DNA of 64,000 bases from Tetrahymena elliotti 4EA (lineage: Eukaryota; Ciliophora; Oligohymenophorea; Hymenostomatida; Tetrahymenidae): NCBI GenBank assembly GCA_000231825.2, contig JH720296.1:434001-498000 (forward strand), in the 5' to 3' direction. The notes below the pieces were generated by a model. That model did no database searches. It was not told the DNA's origin and saw only the letters and a program-made list of their open reading frames with translations. A program made the position numbers and the translations under genes. This document shows positions 12,393-25,563 of the stretch, piece after piece (the first letter of the stretch is position 1; each line of letters starts with the position of its first letter).

Positions 12393-13338
12393 TTCTTCAA
12401 TATACTTGTATAAATAGCTAATAGAGCTTGTAAATTTATAATTTTCGCTTTTTTCTCTCTTCCTTTCTTTATTTTATTCTTCCTACTTTTCTTTTTTTAT
12501 ACTAACTAATATCTCTGAATTTCTCAATTTTTTTGATTTTTTATTTTTATTATTAAAACTCTAAAATCAACTATCAATTATAAACACAAAAAGGATATAT
12601 ATATTTTACAGTAAATTTACCAATATAGGCATTGATTCATATATTTAATCCGCGCAAAAGCAATATTTTTTTTTCATCATATTCCATCGCTCATTAAGAA
12701 TTCACACATATTCTAAATTAGAGAGAGATTCTAGCCAAAAAAAATATAATTGTCATCTCCTCTCGCCTTTCTATTCCACTAATTTAAATTAAATCAAATA
12801 TTTTCTGTCGGTAATTTATTAGCCATTTTAACAACATCTAAAACTCAAATAATTAAAACTTGACTGTCTAAGTAAATTACTTTTTTCTATATATCAATTT
12901 GACTAATAATCAAAATCATTTATTAATATTTTTAAAATTTCAAAAAATAAATATTTTTTCAACAGATAGTTTTGTTTTGCTCATCAAATTCTACTCAAAA
13001 AACTCAAAAATAAATTAAAATCTATCTGAATCAACACTATCATTTTCCAAACTAAAAATAATTATCTATGATTACATCTTAAATTTGTTTGTTAAAATTT
13101 TGATAAAAAAATTGCAAAAAAGAAAGTTTCAAAATTTAGTGAAAAACAAAAAATATCAAATAAAAGCTTAAATATTGATCAATGACATTTGATAGAAATT
13201 TATGTAAGTTTAAAGAAAAATTGAATAAAGAAAGGAATGAAACTCTTTTGTCTATAAATGAATATTACAAAATATTTCTTATAATTAATAATTTTATTGC
13301 GATAAACTTTGAATAAAAAATTTGTGAGACTAATTTTT
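12393..13338. other. Intergenic region
   Basis: AT-rich. The frame upstream of the 12392 start stays open for about 50 codons without an ATG, so it is probably 5' UTR. Nothing else recognisable is seen. Confidence 0.5.
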
Positions 13339-15697
13339 TCATGCAATAATCTTAGGAATAAGAACACTTTCAGCACTCTTTTGAAAGTATGACCAATATT
13401 TTTCAGTAGTAACAATTAAATATCTTTTGTTGATTTTTTAATCGTGAATAATTTGTTCATCGAAAGTTTACAATTACTCTTCTAAGTATTATTTAGATTC
13501 CTAAAAAATTTAATTATTCTTATAAAAAAATAATAGCATTAATAAAAATAAATTACTTCCAAATCATTCACAGGATTTAAAATTTCACCATGATCCCAAA
13601 CTGGATGTAAAATTCTTTATATTTTTTTAGGGATAATAGTATATCTTTCCTAAGTTTTTTAGAGGGAGACAACTCTAATTTTGCTTTGACCTTCTATTTT
13701 TTCATCAGGTAAAGCAATTATATCAGCCACAGGAACTGATTAAGACTCAACCCAAACTCTGTATACAGCTTTTTTACCAGGTAGAGTTGACTTAGCTATA
13801 TCTTCTGAGAATTTCAACTTAGCTTATTCGTTAACCTCTACTAACTTGTAAACTATTCCCATATTAGGTTAGCTCTTGCAAGTGACGATTTCTGTTCCAA
13901 TAGCAAAAATATCAATTGCATTTCCCTGTAAATAGAAAAAATTTTAGATACTTATTATAAAAAGACAATTTTACCCTCATGTTATATTGTTTTATTTTAT
14001 TCTCATTGATGCTATCTGAAGCCATAATCTTGATAAATGATAAATCTTTTTAGACAATAAGACCAGCATTATCTATTATTTGTCTTGCATAACTATTTTA
14101 AATTATAATAAGTTAATAAATTAATTAAATAGAACATTTATTACATTGAGAGCAAGTCTAGCTCACCTGAATCTAAACGAACACCAATTGGTTTATAGCC
14201 AGCATCTAACAAAGCAAGAGCAACAGCAAGGAAGTTAGGAACTCCAGATTTTAAAGAATCAAAGCTATCAACCAAGCACAAGAATTTATGAGGGAAACTC
14301 TTAGAAAAGGCTATGAAAGAAGACAACTCACTGTCACTTGTTTTTGAGTACTTTTTATTAATTATTTATTTTAGAATAAATTTGTTAAATATTTATAAAA
14401 TTCTAATTACTCCTAAAACCTATCTATAGTAAAGAGCTTTTTGTTTAACATTAACACCATTGAGGAGAAAATCTTAAACTTCATCAAGAGAAGTATATGA
14501 AGTCACATATGAGTGAGACATTGTGCTTGAAACTGGAATGTCATATTTACTACTAGCCAATAAGTTACTTGTTTCATTAAATCCACCCATATATGCATAT
14601 CTAAATTTAACAATTAGTTAAATTTGATAAAATTGTCATTTATTTACCTTGATGCTACCAAAGCTGCACCAGGACTTTGTGCCCTTCTTAAACCAAACTC
14701 TAATAAAGTTTTATTTCCAGCAACTTTTCTCATACGAGCAGCATTAGTTGCTACTAATGTAGGGAAACTTGTTAATGCAATTAGAGGACTTTCTAAAATA
14801 AGAAGTAAACTAAGAGGACCTTCAATTTGAATCAAAGGTTCTTTAGGGAAAACTAAGCTTCCTTCATTCATTGCTATTATGTTTTATTGAAATGTTAACG
14901 AATAGCTTTATTTATTAGATACTTACTTGAAAGCTTGACTTACTTGCAATCAAGTGTTTTAAGCCAATCAAAGAATTCTTCTCTTGTGTGTGGAGGCATT
15001 AATTTTCTTTAAATTAAAAAGTGTTGATACAAGTATAATAAATAGATTTTTTAATCTACCTCAAATATTCAATATGCTCATCAGTGATCTTAAAATATTT
15101 CAAGAAGGAAATAACTTCTTCAACACCTGCAAAGACAGTGTACTATTAATATAATAATATTATCTCCATTAAATTCTACTAAAATTTAAAAAAATTCTTT
15201 GTTTGTAAACATAATTGATTTTTTTGCCAAGTAAAAACATCATTTTTATTTTGGAAATAGAATTATTTTAATTTATTTCTCATTAAAAATCAAATTAAAC
15301 TTAAAATTATTTTTATTTAAATAAAAAACTTAAAAATTCTGAAAAATTTTAATCTAAAATAGCTTCTTATGTTTATTTTGATTCATAATCCTATTTCATT
15401 TTTACCTCTCCTTGGAATGGATTAACTCTAAAGAATAATTCAAAAACAGCTTTATCGTTATGCTTGTTGTTTTCAAAGTGGGAGTAAGCCATTGTAAACT
15501 AATATTCATCTGATAAAAGAGGGACTGCTAAATCAGTTTACTTGGATTTCTCTATTCTGTCATAGTAGAATTTACCATCTCTTTTGACTTTAATAATAAT
15601 ATTAAATATTATTAATAAATAGATCTATATAAAAATAGATGCTTAATTCTCATAAGCTTATTACTTTAATCACTTAAGCATTTATTGGGATTCTCAT
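13339..15697 (-). CDS. NAPRT: Nicotinate phosphoribosyltransferase
   Basis: It makes nicotinate mononucleotide from nicotinate, PRPP and ATP, the entry step of the Preiss-Handler route to NAD, in the cytosol. Ten exons can be closed in phase: 15665-15697, 15406-15624, 15060-15142, 14927-15006, 14648-14873, 14411-14600, 14145-14350, 13975-14092, 13557-13925 and 13339-13500, about 561 residues. Family landmarks in order: [72 protein letters not shown] (the region of the catalytic His), [41 protein letters not shown] and HPVWDHGE. The last exon ends with a YLEEQL...YWSYF tail like the family's. The first exon is weak: the frame before VPLLSDEY has no ATG, and the 40-nt intron I place at 15625-15664 is a guess. 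The rest is secure. Confidence 0.92.
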
Positions 15698-17504
15698 AGT
15701 TTGAGCATTGAGAATTATCAGCGCAGAGAATATAAGATTAAAACAAGAATAAATAGATTAAAAATAGTTAAACACTTTATCTCTTTAAATCTAAATTTTT
15801 CATCAATAAACTAATCAATCAATCTAACTAAAGTACTTTTTATATATTTTATTAGAAAATAATAAAATTAAAAAAATTAATGATGCTTTTTCTAATATTT
15901 CTTTCTTATTTGCTTTTATGTAGATTTCCTAATATTATTTGTCACAACATTTGATGTTAAGCGCTTTTGCATTAAAAACACAAAGTATATCACCACTATT
16001 TTATATAATAAAAATTAATTGTACATATTTATAAGACTATGATCAAATAAAACTAAATATCTATCTATTTCATAAAATAAGCTTATTTACAATAAAAGAG
16101 CACCAAATGTTAATTTTATATGAATCTGTATGATATTATCTATTACTTGTATTTATGCTACTTCAAACTTAATTTTTTATTGAAAAGCAAATCTTTTTTC
16201 TATACTTCTTAAAAAAAAAGTCCTTCTAAATATTAGATAATAATAAAGCCTTTGGATACTATTTACTTTCATAAAATATATCCAAATAAAATACTAAAAC
16301 TAATATTAATAATATCAAATTTCATATATATCAGAAATGTTGACGAATTAAATTTGAATATTAAAGTTTTTAGTCTATTAAATCGATATGAAATAATGTC
16401 CATACCCAATAAAAATTCATAGAAAAGTCGAATTAAAAGTGAACAGCATGAGTCAATAAATTTTTATGGGTTTGATTTAGATTAGTATTTGTCAAATATT
16501 AATCAATAGAATTTTTATTTCTATAAATAGAACCTTGCAATGTGCTTGATAGATACCCAAATTTTGGATATTTAAGTCCATATTTACCCAAACTTTCACT
16601 CATTGAGAATAAAAATATTGATTTTAAAATTTAATTTTTATTTTTTCTTGATTGAATTGAAGAATCATGAAAGATATTTTTCACAGATGTAAAATTTTTT
16701 TATGCATATTTAGTTTATCGCTTTTAAAGAACGATAAAAAAAACACTTTTATCTTTCATTATTTGATGTATTGAATTAAAAATATTTTTATTGAATTTTC
16801 AATTAAATAATTTTTTTCTGATCATATTTAAAGAGAGGTGTTTATATTAAAATTTGCAAAAATAAAAAAATTTTATAAATTAAGAAAGCAAAATAAAATT
16901 TTATTAAGCATTTGAAGTATTTTATTTATTCCTTAAACTGTTAAAAGTAATATTAATTAATAGTAAGATATATACTATTTTTTTTTTTTTGCATAAATAA
17001 CATATCTTTATTTTAAAAATTAAGCATTTTTAAAAATAAAAAGAAATTTTTTTAGGTTTATTTGTTTAGCTTTTCATTGACTTTCAAAAGATATCTTCAA
17101 TCAAAAAAAAATAATAATAATTTTATTTAGAAGTGTATTTATTGTTCAATAAAAATATCTTTTTACCAAAAATAAAAGAATGAAATATTTTCAGATATTA
17201 TAAAAATTAAAAAATTAAAAAATCACAGAAGTTAATTACAAGATTGTTATGAATGACTAAAGAATTTTTGTTGATTATGTGTTCTACCTAAATTTCAAAA
17301 GAAAGAATAATGACAAAAAAGAAGTTGGGGCAATTTTTATTTTTTCTTATAGTAAATAAAACAAATTTTATGTAGGAAGCTGTTGTAGACTAAAAATTTA
17401 AAGTAAAAAGTTTGCTTTGTTTATTTACTAATAGATTCAAATATTTCTTATCAATACAAAAGTTAATATTAATGCATAAATTTTTATATTGATAATTTTT
17501 GGTT
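15698..17504. other. 1.8-kb intergenic region
   Basis: Long AT-rich spacer between the NAPRT 5' end and the ERO1 stop. I find no conserved frame, no tRNA-like structure and no telomere-type G4T2 repeat. It contains homopolymer A and T runs only. Confidence 0.5.
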
Positions 17505-19628
17505 TCAATTAAGCTTTTATTTATTTCTTCTTTGCAGACTTGAAACCAATAAACTGAAAACCCCAAATAAAAAGACTCCAAATATAGCACTTCCCAAATA
17601 ATACTTTTAAGAATAATGGTTGTATCTTCTTTCATACATTTTGTTGATGATTTGAATACTTTCAGAGGATTTATGTAGAGTGTTTATCAAGACCTATTTC
17701 AATTAAAATAAAAACCTTAAATACATATTCTGATAAAAAATAAATTTTATTACAATGAGTTCGTTTCTTTTCATGTACTTTACTCTCTCATCTGAATTAT
17801 CAGCAAAAATAATGTTCATTGCTAGGGATATACCTTGTACTTGAATTTTAGCAAATAATTTACACTTCTCACAAGAAACACAATCCATCAACTAAGCAAT
17901 ATTTTTAACATACTTTTAATAGTTTTTCTTAATTTCAGCCTTTTGACATAAAATATAAAATGGTTTTAATTAAAAAAATAATCAAAGATAATTAAAAAAG
18001 ACATACAGAATTTTAGTTTTTGAATAGATTTATATCAAATTAAAGCAATTGGTTTTTTGAATTTATTAGTGATACAAATTTCCCAATTTATTAAACAACT
18101 TCCTTATCACTTTCTGCATCTCCTGAGTTATATTGGAAATTCATAAAAACTTCAGAGGACTTTTGCACAGCTCTGAGAAGAAATTCATAATAAAATAGCA
18201 AATTTTATATCCTGTCTTCATAATTGCCAACTTTTTCAAAATAGAACTCCCAGCTTGGATTGAACTTTACCTCTTCTTTTGTAATGTCTTAGTAAAATTC
18301 ACAGATATGACTACTGACACTTGCATGAAAACCACTGATTATAGTGTTAAGTGCCATTTTCTCAGAACTCAATTACTAGCCTTTATTAAAAATACAATTT
18401 TTTATTTTCTGGAGTTAATTTACCTTAAAATATATTTAAAAATCACCTTGGAAACAATCTTCTGTATAAATGATCTTCCATATATTAGGTTCTTTATTAG
18501 CAGTATACCCTTCAATGTTTTCTACTAGATCAACATATTCTCCATCTTTAAATTCAGTTTCTTAATTTAAAGCCCAATACCAATCATATTTTTAACTAAG
18601 GGCACTCTCATCTTCAACCTTATTTGTCTAGACAAAGCATTCACTCTTATCTTCTTTTCTCCATTCAAGTGGTACCTTTTAAGATGAACAATCAATATAG
18701 AAAAAAATAAAAAGTACATGGTTTTAATTTACATCTTCTTCCTCGCATTTACAAATGCTACAACTTTTATTTCGGCAAATAGCGTGATCTTCTTCCTACT
18801 TAAAGTAAAGGCATTACTAGTCTTTTGGGACTTAAATAATCCTGTAAAATTTTTGTTACTTTTTATAATTACAAATATGGGTCACAATAATAAAAATTGT
18901 TGTAGAAGAAATTTGAAAAAATTATTTTAAAGGGAGTTCTTTCAACAAATTTATCTTTTTTAACATTATAAACAAAACTCTCGAAATGGGAACAAAGTCA
19001 TAAAAAAAATATGAAATTTAATGAATTTCATTTTTTACTAAAATTTTGTTATGAGGAATTAAGAAGTCGATTTTAAAAAATGTAAATGTTTCATGAGTAA
19101 TAAGTATTTCAATGTGTAAAGTTCATTATAAAATTGAAAAATAAATTAAAGAATAAAAATATTTAGTTAATTATTTTATTGATAATTTAATTGAAATTTT
19201 TTATTTAAAAAAACACTTTTTTTGAAAATCAGATAAATCTTATTTTAATTGTAATCTATTCTGATAAAACCTTAATAATATCTTCATTTTTGTGTCTCTC
19301 TTAACGTCCAATATTTTTTTATTTTATTATAATAACCATATTAATATTTTACTTGAAGATTAGACAGTAAAAGATGGCTTTCGTTGTTTATTTCAAGGAG
19401 AGAATTGAAGTCAATTAAAGAAAACAGATTTTTGTTGGCAAGAGGCTGTGCTTCAAACTTTAATGTCTTCTTTATCTGAAAATAAAAAAATATTAGATTA
19501 AATTAGTTCTGATATAGGTCTAACTTAGTTATTTTTACTTCATATCTTTGTAAGATAAGATCTTTAATCGAAATATTTATTAAGCAAAAAACGAATGCGA
19601 AGATGAGCAAAACAATAGCCAATTTCAT
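17505..19628 (-). CDS. ERO1: Endoplasmic oxidoreductin ERO1, C-terminally anchored
   Basis: FAD-dependent thiol oxidase that reoxidises protein disulfide isomerase in the ER lumen and passes electrons to oxygen. Seven exons, all joined in phase 0: 19539-19628, 19353-19475, 18733-18858, 18424-18675, 18007-18375, 17754-17939 and 17505-17693; 444 residues. Residues 1-22 (MKLAIVLLIFAFVFCLI) form a signal peptide. The shuttle cysteine pair lies in AICRNKSCSIC (about 98-105), followed by CKCEEEDVPLEW. FAD-binding landmarks are EYVDLVENIEGYT, IISGFHASVSSHIC and NPSWEFYFEKVGNYEDR. The catalytic block is MDCVSCEKCKLFAK (C-x2-C-x2-C), then NTLHKSSESI. After the family core, the last exon adds a hydrophobic stretch (GSAIFGVFLFGVFSLLVSSL) and a basic tail, a likely membrane anchor. 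Intron 2 is unusually long (494 nt). The divergent zinc-finger gene starts 268 nt upstream. Confidence 0.95.
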
Positions 19629-19896
19629 TTATTTTCCTTTTTTTCTCCTTCAAAAAGTATATTTCTAATTATTTAATCTTTACATTAAAATATTTGAAAA
19701 AAAAAACACTCCAATAATAAATATGCTTAAAACCAATTAAACTATGTGGCCCAAAATTTATATTTACTGCATAAAAATTAAATTTTTAATCTTGCAACTA
19801 AAATACTTTTATTCTTTTTATTAGGCTTGATAAAGAAATTGAGATGAGCTTTAGATTTATAATAATCATTTAATAAAAAAAACAAATAATACAAAA
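19629..19896. promoter_or_regulatory. Divergent intergenic promoter region
   Basis: 268 nt separate the start codons of ERO1 (minus) and the C2H2 gene (plus), so both promoters must overlap here or lie very close. No specific element was recognised. Confidence 0.4.
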
Positions 19897-20538
19897 ATGA
19901 AATATTTTGAAAGTGAAATAGTTAATTTACCTTTTGAGTGCCCTCTATGCTCAAATGTTTATAAAAATAATGGCGGACTTTTTTCCCACTTAAAAAAGAG
20001 TCACAGTAATGCTAATCCTTAAAGGCCAATATCTTCTGGAAGACCTAAAAAAATGACTATTGAAGAAAAGAATGATATCTTCTTTATTTTTGGGCTAGAT
20101 TCTTCTAAAACAAGTGATGTTAAAGTTCACTAATAATGGCTTAAAAGTAATTTCATCTACTTAGACAACTATAGACCCATTTTGAATTCTAAATAACTTG
20201 AGCTTGCAAAAAAAGAAGTTCACAAACTTTCAAGGCTTTATCCTTATTTCGAAAATGAAAAATAAGCTAAATTTATTAGCAGCAACTATGTTTCTGTCTT
20301 TATTAAAGTTTGCTTTTAAGTGGATCCTATAACATAAATAGATTCTACTGTATAATTGCAACTCACAAATTCTATTGGCAAATATAATTCAATAATAACT
20401 AAAAATGACGATAACTTAGATGAGTCAAAGACTAATCACACTTCTATGATATCTAATGAAGATTTATTTATGTTTGACATAAATTATTAAAATAATCAAT
20501 AATCAAATGATCTTTTTAATAGCTTTTCAATCAATTGA
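19897..20538 (+). CDS. Small single C2H2 zinc-finger protein
   Basis: One exon from ATG 19897 (ACAAAAATG context) to TGA 20536-20538, 213 residues. The N-terminus holds one classical C2H2 finger, FECPLCSNVYKNNGGLFSHL followed by KKSH: Cys-x2-Cys-x12-His-x4-His, residues about 14-35. After it comes a basic stretch (PISSGRPKKM) that resembles an AT-hook core (GRP), then a mixed helical part and a Ser/Asn/Asp-rich C-terminus without repeats. A single N-terminal finger with an AT-hook-like patch suggests nucleic-acid binding, perhaps a small regulator or a domesticated transposase fragment, but neither is shown. It shares its upstream region with ERO1. Confidence 0.8.
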
Positions 20539-21104
20539 TTATAATTAAAAAACTTTCCTTCCTACCTTCCTTTAACCAAAAAAAACCAAATTAGCCAAAT
20601 CTCTTAAAACAAATAAATAATGATAGCAAGCATTATTTTCGAAAATTTATAAAGTTGACATATAATAATGAACACAAAAATTTACATCACTGAGCTAGTA
20701 AATTCAAATCATTTTAATCTACTTTAAATGATATTTTATTTTAATTTTCCTTTTCAAAAAATCATTTAAATAAATTAAAAATAATTTTTGACATTTACTT
20801 AATATTATCCAATCCTTATTCTAAGCAAAATAAATATCTAAATTAATTTTATCTGTTTTAACTGTAAATTCCTAGTTTATATTCATATTTTTTTAAAATA
20901 TTAATAAACCTATTTAATTAACAATATTATAAAATAATTAATGCACCTTATCATTTTTTCTGTTAAATAATATTCTAAAAGAACTAAAGTATCAAAAATT
21001 ATATTTCTATATTTTTAACAATTTTGGCTGATTTTTTGTTGTATTTATTTATTTTGTTTAAAAAATAAACTAATAATATTTTTTTTAATTTTGGTAAAAG
21101 TAAA
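20539..21104. other. Intergenic region
   Basis: AT-rich spacer between two plus-strand genes: 3' flank of the C2H2 gene and 5' flank of the TPR gene. No feature was recognised. Confidence 0.5.
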
Positions 21105-24100
21105 ATGAATTTAGCAGATAATTTAGTAAAATATTTACCAGGATCTAGTCTTTTATGGATCTAAAGTGCCCAAAAAGAATATCAAAAAGCTTAAAATATA
21201 AATATAGATAATAAAAATGATTATTTTATTGAATATGATGCTCTTTAGTAGAAAATTATTGACTTTTTTGAAAGCGAACAAAAAAATCTTTTAAGTAGCA
21301 GTCTAAATTAAAATGCAAGTTATTTCTAACAAGTATAAAATTAATCTTATTTGGCTTAGGTTTAGTATGTTTTGCATAATTATGAACCATCTCTAGGTGA
21401 ATATTAAAAGAAAATTGATGAATAACAAGTTTATTATGATCAAAATGCTTTAAAATATAATTAAGGAATCACATTTTTATAACTCAAAAAATTTGAAGAA
21501 GCTATGGAATGCTTTGATTCAATAATAAACTCTTAAGGAGCTTAAGAAAACTTAGCAGAAGCAGCTATAAATGCTAAAGGGATTGCTTATATTAAATAGG
21601 GAGAATTTAAATAAGCAAGCAATACTATTTTTAGTTATAGATATGTGAATTCTTAGAGTTTATATCTCAAAATATTCTTAATGATCAGAGAATAATAATA
21701 CTAAAAAGCAATAGATTTCTTTTAAAATTCTTAGAGAGATATAGAAAATGATAGTATTGTTTTTGCACAAACTTTAAATGAGATAGGAATAGCTCATATT
21801 AATTTAAATTAGATAAATGAAGCTATTAGTTACTTTGAAAGAGCAATCAAAATTGATTCAAATGAATTTATTTACAAAAATAATCTAATTCTTTCTAAAT
21901 TAAAAACTCAATAGGATAATGTATATCAAGACTGTCTTAATATAGCTTTATCATGTAAAGAACAAGAAGGAAAATAAAATATAGATGTCTATTTTTTGTG
22001 TGGAAAACTATTTTATAAACTAAATAAGAATCAAGAAGCTCTTGAACATTTTTAATTTGCATATAAACTATTAGAGAATTCACCTATCAAATATGAAATT
22101 ACAAGTAAATAATATTAGGAATTTGACTAAAATATTGTATTCATTGAAAAAATTAAAATAAAACTCTATATTCTCTTAACATACTATTCGAATTACACTT
22201 AAAGCAATAATGATGATGCAAAATAATAATATTTTAACAATTCCATAGAGACTTTTAATCAGGCAGTCAGAATATTAAGCAAAGAAAACTAAAAACAAAA
22301 TATTTAATATTTTGAGCACTACTTCTATAGTTTGATTTCTCTATTATAATTAGATATGGAAAATTACCAAGATGCAGCATTAAATATTGAAAAAGCTATA
22401 AGACAAATATAAAGTATATCAAATCAAAATGAAAATTTGTAAGAAAATGTTTAAATTTATTACTTAATTGCTGGGTATGCTAATCTATAGCTCAATAATT
22501 ATAATTAATCTTTAAGGTGTTTTAATAATGTAGACAAGAGTGAGTATCAACAGTTAAAGATATATTACTAATCTGAAATTTACATAAAACAACAAGATTA
22601 CGCATCAGCCATTCAAAATATTGAACAAATTCAAACAGAAGATGACTAACTAAGTATTAGAAAAAAAATATTGCTAGGAATAGTATTTATAATGACTAAT
22701 GATATGGAGAAGGCTTGGAATATTTTAGTTCCACTTAAGAAAATACTTTTAACTCAAAAATAATAATACAATTAGTTAGTTAAAGATTCTAAATTTAGGT
22801 ATTACTTGTCTTTGCTTTATTTTAAATAAAACATGTTCAATAAAGCATTGAAAATGTTTGAAGAAGAGAGTTTATAAGAAAATAATAATTGCAGAAGATA
22901 TATGACACTTTTAGCTTCTTGCTATGCTTAAGTTGGAGAAGATGAAAAAGCTTACTAATTATTTAAAAAAATATTTGAATCAATTCAAGATCCTAACAAT
23001 GAATAAAATAAAAACTCAGAAGATTTTGAAGCATTACTTTTTTTTGCAGATTTTTTATTTCAATAACTAAAGAAAGACTAACCAGCAGAAATAAAATGTG
23101 AGTAGTTGTATCAGCTTGCAGCCAAGTTAAATTAAGAGTCATATTATTATGAAGGAATCTACTTATCATAAATGGATAAGCTTTAAGATTCTAGTTAATG
23201 CTTCAAAAATTATCAATAACTATCATAATCTTCATCAAGATCTATTATTATTTAGCACATCATAGCATTAAACTACTATTATAGCTTGGATTATAAATCT
23301 TTGGATCAAACTATTTATTAAAGCCCAAATTTTGGTTTCAAAAATTTTTTAGATCTACATAATTATTATACTAATTCTACTGACTCACTCCTCTACAGAA
23401 AGTTATTTGTTCTTTTTGATCTTATAAAAAAGAAGTACCATCAAGATGGACCTTTTCTACTCTATAACATTATCATAGAGAAAAGATAAAATATTGATAT
23501 AGTGCTGAATGAATTTGAATATGTTTATCAAATATTTTAGTTATTCAAATAAAAAAAGAATCAGCTAAGCATAGTTGTTGAATAGGAAATTAGTGATCTT
23601 TCTTCATAACATGATTAACAAAAAAATGAACATGCTCAAATCAACAATATATTGGATTTTATGTTTAAAGTAAAAATAAATTTAGCTGAGATCTACATAC
23701 AATTTTTAATGAATATATTCCCCTACAGACATATCCATTAAATATTCACTTATTATTAATCTCTTAATACAATTCTTTTGAAAAATTAGGGATCTAATGA
23801 AAATATTATAGAAAAAAACAGCTGTTGTATTATGCTTTGTATAAGAATACTTGAAACCCTTTAATTACTTTACAAATTAAAAATACCAAACCTAAAATAC
23901 TAATGGATCAAAGTTTTATTATCGTATAATTTTTGGGTTCAAGACAATAAAAAGGCAAATATTACTTAAAATTTAAAAAATAAAAAAGGCATTTATTCTT
24001 TTTTGAATATAATTTCTAATTGTTTAGACAGAGACATTTATAGCATAATAAGTTTTTTATAAAATTTCATAGAATCAGATAACATTAACCCAACTTAGAC

Positions 24101-25139
24101 TCTTAAAGACTTTTGTAGTTCAGCTACTTAATCAACATATTAACAATCATACTGTTAAAGATTTATGAGCTACCTATAAATTGAATTATTTTCTTATTCC
24201 TAAATATAATCTAAGAACTAAGCTCAGGATATAAATCTTGCAGATAAAATAGTTAAAAAATTGGCTTCAACCTATATAAAGTATGAAGTTAATATAAATC
24301 TAAATCTCAAATAAAACTTTAAAAATAAACTTAATTACATATTATAAAAACTGAATATAGATTTATAGTTAAATGAAAATACATCTGAATATATTAATTC
24401 TTCATTCCATAATTTTTTAATAGAGATATCTGAAGTCTCTATGTAAAATACAATAAATGATATTTATGAAAGAAGATAGCAAATTGATTAAGAATATTTT
24501 GAAAGCTATTTTTAAGCAGAAAGCTAATTCTTAAAATAAAACCAAATGAATGAATGGAGAGAAGTTTACATAAGCTACTTATTTAAAAATCGAAAGTTAT
24601 TTATAAATACTTAAAATATGATAAGACATTAAAGCACTAACTAAAATATCTAGCAATTAATCTATTCAATCTTGATAACATAAATCAATATTAATTAATA
24701 AAAAGAAAGGTTTTACAAGTTTATAGATTTAATACTCAAAGATTCAGAACTCAATTCAATCAGTAAATTTTTTTCTTTAATTTAATTTATAAATAAAAAA
24801 TATAATTTTAATTTATTTAAATTCTTTCTAAAAATCATTAATTAAAATAAAATAATTTAAAAATAAATTTTAAGTTTAATAAGTTGCTATTTATAATTTT
24901 ATTCAGCTCAATTTTCATTTTATTTAATAATAAAAGTGTCAGTAAAATCACCTTTTGATCCAAAAGTTTTTAAGAGTTTACTGAATTAGTATGAAACCAA
25001 AGATATTGGTTTTGCAAAATTGTAGTTTGAGAAGTAATTTGAGATAATTTATAAATACAGATTTAAGCATACTGATGAAGAAAAAGTATAAAATATCTAT
25101 TCATAAGTTATGGAAAAATTAAATAACTCCAACAATTGA
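21105..25139 (+). CDS. Large tetratricopeptide-repeat protein
   Basis: ATG at 21105 (MNLADNLVKYLPGSSLLW), TGA at 25137-25139. The frame is open throughout, but 24763-24936 (174 nt, GTAAAT...AAAAG) has intron composition and a length divisible by three, so it is probably a stop-free intron; the spliced protein is about 1,286 residues. TPR units are clear in the first half, with the usual small/aromatic spacing: ALKYNQGITFLQLKKFEEAM, AKGIAYIKQGEFKQASN, LNEIGIAHINLNQINEAISY followed by FERAIKID, then several weaker ones to about residue 650 (ILLGIVFIMTNDMEKAW). The second half is helical and Leu/Ile/Asn/Gln-rich without recognised motifs. TPR solenoids are scaffolds; ciliates use many in ciliary transport and kinase-linked complexes, but nothing here fixes the role. 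Confidence 0.85.
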
Positions 25140-25563
25140 TTGTTTTAATAAAATGAAAAATTAAATAAACAACTAAGCAAAAAAATATTTTTTTGTAAAT
25201 AATTATTTATGTGCATAAAAAAATAAATAGAAAGGATTACTTATTTTTTAACTATTTCCCGAAAAAAAATTTCAGAAAAATTTGAGGCCATTCATGTGTA
25301 ATTTTGGTTATTTATAAAAATTTTAAAATTAAAGGAATACCTGCTCAATAAATGAAAAATAATTATTTTCATTTTGGTTACAAAAAAGAAGTTTTCGAAA
25401 TAATTTGATTTAGATAATTAATTTACTAAAAAATAAATACAAGATTAAAAATAAAAATACAGTTTAAAGAAGATCAAAGTATTTAATTTATCAGCAATAT
25501 TAATAAATAATATAATTCATTTATTTTAAAAAATAAAATAACCAATTACTATTGACTCATAAA
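25140..25563. other. Intergenic region
   Basis: 3' flank of the TPR gene; AT-rich with A/T runs and no recognised feature. Confidence 0.5.

Noticed and set aside
14624..14830. Plus-strand open frame over the NAPRT region
   Set aside because: Antisense to the exon encoding [11 protein letters not shown] and [11 protein letters not shown], which is unmistakable.
18307..18930. Two plus-strand open frames over the ERO1 locus
   Set aside because: They are antisense to ERO1 exons 3-5, whose phases and motifs are fully consistent on the minus strand.
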